From Epiperipatus broadwayi (lineage: Eukaryota > Onychophora > Udeonychophora > Euonychophora > Peripatidae), in contig JAQFVV010000020.1 in the NCBI GenBank assembly GCA_028023455.1, forward strand, positions 10,826,385-10,890,384: DNA of 64,000 bases, given 5' to 3'. The notes beneath the pieces were generated by a model, which saw only the letters and a list, made by a program, of their open reading frames with translations, ran no database searches and was not told the origin of the DNA. Shown here one piece after another: positions 61,590 through 64,000 of the stretch (positions are counted from its first letter, which is position 1; every line of letters starts with the position of its first letter). The translations under genes and the position numbers were made by a program.

Positions 61590-64000
61590 ATATCATCATC
61601 ATCATTTCCAACAATTATTGATCCACTACAGGATGAAAATCTCTCAAGTTTAATCTCATTTCTAGCTCTTTTTCTCCATATCCCACCAGAAAACTTCCTT
61701 ATTTCATCTATCCATTACAAATATAGTGTTTTTCTAAGTCTTGAAGTCACTTAGGATCCAGCTTAAAATTTCAACTGTCCATCTATCTTTTCTAATGATA
61801 TATGCATCCCAACTCCACTTCAATCTCTGAATTCTTTCAATGATATCAATATTACATGTTTGTTCTTTCATCCAAGTATTTCATTTTCAATTCATTCCTG
61901 TTACCCAATGGATACATCTTTCCATACTTCATTGAGTGGTCTGAAGTTTCTGTATTGCTCTTCGGTTAAGTGTCAAAATCTCAAATCCATAAAGAAGAAC
62001 TGTTAAAATACATTAAATAATAAACTTTTTCAAATACATAGGCATACTTTCTTTTAATATTAAGTTATTTCTACCAAAAGCACTCCATCCAAGTTCTTCC
62101 AACTATGTTTAATTCTGTCATTAATTTTATCCATTGTTTCTATATGCATTAATATTAATAATCTCATCAAGATATTTGTATTGTAGTTGTTAAGTTCTTC
62201 TATTTAATGATTTTTTATTCATACTAAAAAAAACCCAACAAACATTATTTCAGCCTTTTCAACATTTATCCATAGTCACACTTTCGTAATTTAATCTGAA
62301 AACTCTTGCAATAATTCCTGAAGCTCTGAATATTTGCAAAAACAATAATATCGTCTGCAAAATTTAGGTGATTTAAAATAATAAGCATTTATTTTTATTA
62401 CCTTAGCTTACCATTTTAATCCACAAAATATTTCTTCCTGCTATAAAGGTTTTGGAGATATGGACTTATTCTGTTGTACAACCTTTTCAATGTTAAACTT
62501 CTTAATATCACTACATATTCTAATCATTGCTATTGCATTTTGATAAATATTTTCCAGAAAATGATAAAATCTTGATGATCCAAAGCTTTAATCATTGCAG
62601 AAATGCTTACAAAATTAAATGCTTTTTCATAATCTACAAATTTGAAGCATAAAGACAACTCATATTCATTGATACTTTTTATAACTTCTCTTGATACATG
62701 GAAGTCCATCAGTTGTGCTACTTTTAAATCCATGCTGTGCGTATGGTTGGTTAAAATCTAAAACTCATTGTAGATGAGTTGTAATAATTTTGGTGAAAAT
62801 TTTGTATAGAACTGATAAAAAATTAATTTGTCTGTGATTTCTAATATTTCATCATCTTTTTAAAATATTAATATTACTGTTGCATTTTTCTCAGCATTTG
62901 ATACACCTTTATCACAGAGACATGTGGTATATAACATTGCCAATCACTTTTTTATTTTTCTCTGGCTTGTTCTAAGATTCAATTATAATTCCATCATTTC
63001 TGGAAGCTTTTTCTTTCTTCATAGATTTAATGGCATGTCTCACTTCATTTAGAATGCTCAACAATTCAGAAGATATAGTAATTGTATGTGATACCTTGTT
63101 TTCTTGTTTTTTGCTTTATAATTTTTTTATAGAATTCTTCCACATATTTCATAATGACACCTCTCCTTTTAGTAAGTTTTATCTTTTCTTCTTATTGCAG
63201 AAATAATTTTCCTACCAATACCAAGATGACTCTTGAGATTTTTATTCCCTTCTATACTTTTCCTTATTAATCAACAATTCTATTTTCTTATATCATTATT
63301 TCATATTACTTTACAAAACTCTAGATATTCATTTCTTCTTAATGAATCATTTTTAAAAAAAATCATAGTTCTTATTTTCTTTATACATTGCTTTGCCTCA
63401 GTAAAAAATTTACTGGTAAATGGCCGCTTATTTCTATCAGCCATCTTTGTTGCAGTTTTTAATAGTGTAATAGTTATCTTCTTATTAATTTCATTTAAAT
63501 CTGAACCATCTTCAAAATCTGTTAATATTTTAAAATAATTTGCAAGTTTGAATTTAAGTTCACAGGAATGTTTCTGAAGGTTAAAAATATCAATTATGAA
63601 TATTGTTTTCTTTAATAATTTTTGTCTGTTCAGTATTGCAATCATACATTTCACTAACTAGTAATCACATCCTGTGTTGAACTTATTAAGAACATTACAA
63701 TTTTGAAATACAATATTTTCTGTTACCAAAATATAATCCAATTCTGCTGCACCTTCATTTGGACACTTCAAGGTCTATTTCTATTTAGCACTTTAATAAA
63801 AAGGAAAGAAAATTAATAATAGATAGTTTTTCTGTTTCTGTGAATTCTACAAGTCTGGGTCCTCTCTCATTTTTATCAACATAATTAAATTTGTCCATAT
63901 TTCAATTGTTGATTAGTTTTAGTATTAAAGTCTCCCACGGCAGTTTTAAAGTGCTTCTTGGTCTGATTAAAAGACTTTTGTACATCCAAATAAAAAACCT
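61590..64000 (-). mobile_element. Decayed RTE-like non-LTR retrotransposon, 5' part beyond the window edge
   Basis: Reading the minus strand from 64000 downward gives, across frameshifts and stops, an APE-type endonuclease block (AVGDFNTKTN near 63940, NERGPRLVEF near 63870, the RKWTW-like and ELDYIL-like region near 63740, then VLNKFNTG near 63680). A linker frame follows (63301-63654). The reverse transcriptase comes next: a frame at 62530-62733 with NEYELSLCFKFVDYEKAFN, and the catalytic FADDI box at 62347-62361 with both aspartates intact. The C-terminal block ends in ILQWINN near 61620. A short GAT repeat closes the 3' end, as in the other copies here. Multiple stops show it is dead. The order EN-RT and these block sequences fit RTE-like LINEs common in invertebrates; the clade call is from memory of the family. 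Confidence 0.85.
62347..62361 (-). other. Reverse-transcriptase catalytic box FADDI in the RTE-like element
   Basis: On the minus strand the codons TTT GCA GAC GAT ATT encode FADDI, preceded by HLN and followed by IVFAN. This is the box C motif holding the two metal-binding aspartates of reverse transcriptases. It survives although the surrounding frame is interrupted elsewhere, indicating moderate rather than extreme age. Confidence 0.8.

Larger units (their letters stand above)
19830..64000 (-). other. Probable upstream intron of the Musashi gene
   Basis: No second exon could be recognised here; I looked in particular for minus-strand RRM2 motifs such as RGFGFVTF and the EINNKM end of RRM2. 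The stretch is AT-rich single-copy-looking DNA filled with the repeats listed separately. Unlisted gaps over 300 bases (for example 19830-21330, 29000-31900, 45220-45880, 46000-47400, 57850-61500) show only AT-rich sequence with short homopolymers and TA microsatellites. Long introns are usual for Musashi genes in large animal genomes. Extent is inferred from a single exon. Confidence 0.5.

Noticed and set aside
63233-63538. 101-codon plus-strand open frame near the right edge
   Set aside because: It is the antisense of the LINE linker frame at 63301-63654, which continues the endonuclease-RT order.

Overview
This is a strongly AT-rich, repeat-dense stretch of an animal nuclear genome. No frame behaves like a long uninterrupted gene. 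Almost all short open frames are chance products of AT-rich DNA, or lie inside repeats and are closed by stops. There are no bacterial-style operons, rRNA genes or CRISPR arrays.

The one host coding feature I can support is a single 85-base exon on the minus strand (19727-19811). It has good splice sites and encodes the VECKKAQPKEVM block that follows the second RNA-recognition motif in Musashi proteins. The window is therefore best read as the inside of a Musashi gene transcribed right to left. About 44 kb to the right would be upstream intron and about 19.7 kb to the left downstream intron, unless the gene ends inside the window. I found no second exon. The animal is probably an invertebrate, judging from the exon sequence and the repeat content, but I cannot name the group.

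Most recognisable structure is mobile DNA. (1) A decayed RTE-like non-LTR retrotransposon enters from the right edge on the minus strand (about 61590-64000) with endonuclease and reverse-transcriptase motifs; three 3' fragments of the same type lie at 24.7, 31.9 and 38.7 kb. (2) A second, different LINE remnant is at 48.9-49.85 kb. (3) Five tRNA-derived SINE copies plus one relic, two with perfect 15-base target duplications. (4) Several families of inverted or foldback repeats, called A, B, C and E here. (5) Small remnants resembling pogo/Tigger and Merlin transposases, and two TIR-bounded DNA elements.

The most interesting observation is in repeat family B, about 450 bp long and found head-to-tail and head-to-head. 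It carries a motif that folds as a type I hammerhead ribozyme: a 6-bp stem I, the CTGACGA box, a short stem II, GAAA, and a palindromic ACTAGT stem III ending in a GTC cleavage triplet. One minus-strand copy (44854-44895) has every element except a mismatch next to stem II. Family E carries a related core with a different stem II. Palindromic stem III and short target duplications are what is known for hammerheads in Penelope-like retroelements. Two B copies lie in the sense orientation of the Musashi transcript, so they would be intronic self-cleaving candidates. B, E and A also form long near-perfect inverted repeats that should make double-stranded RNA in the intron.
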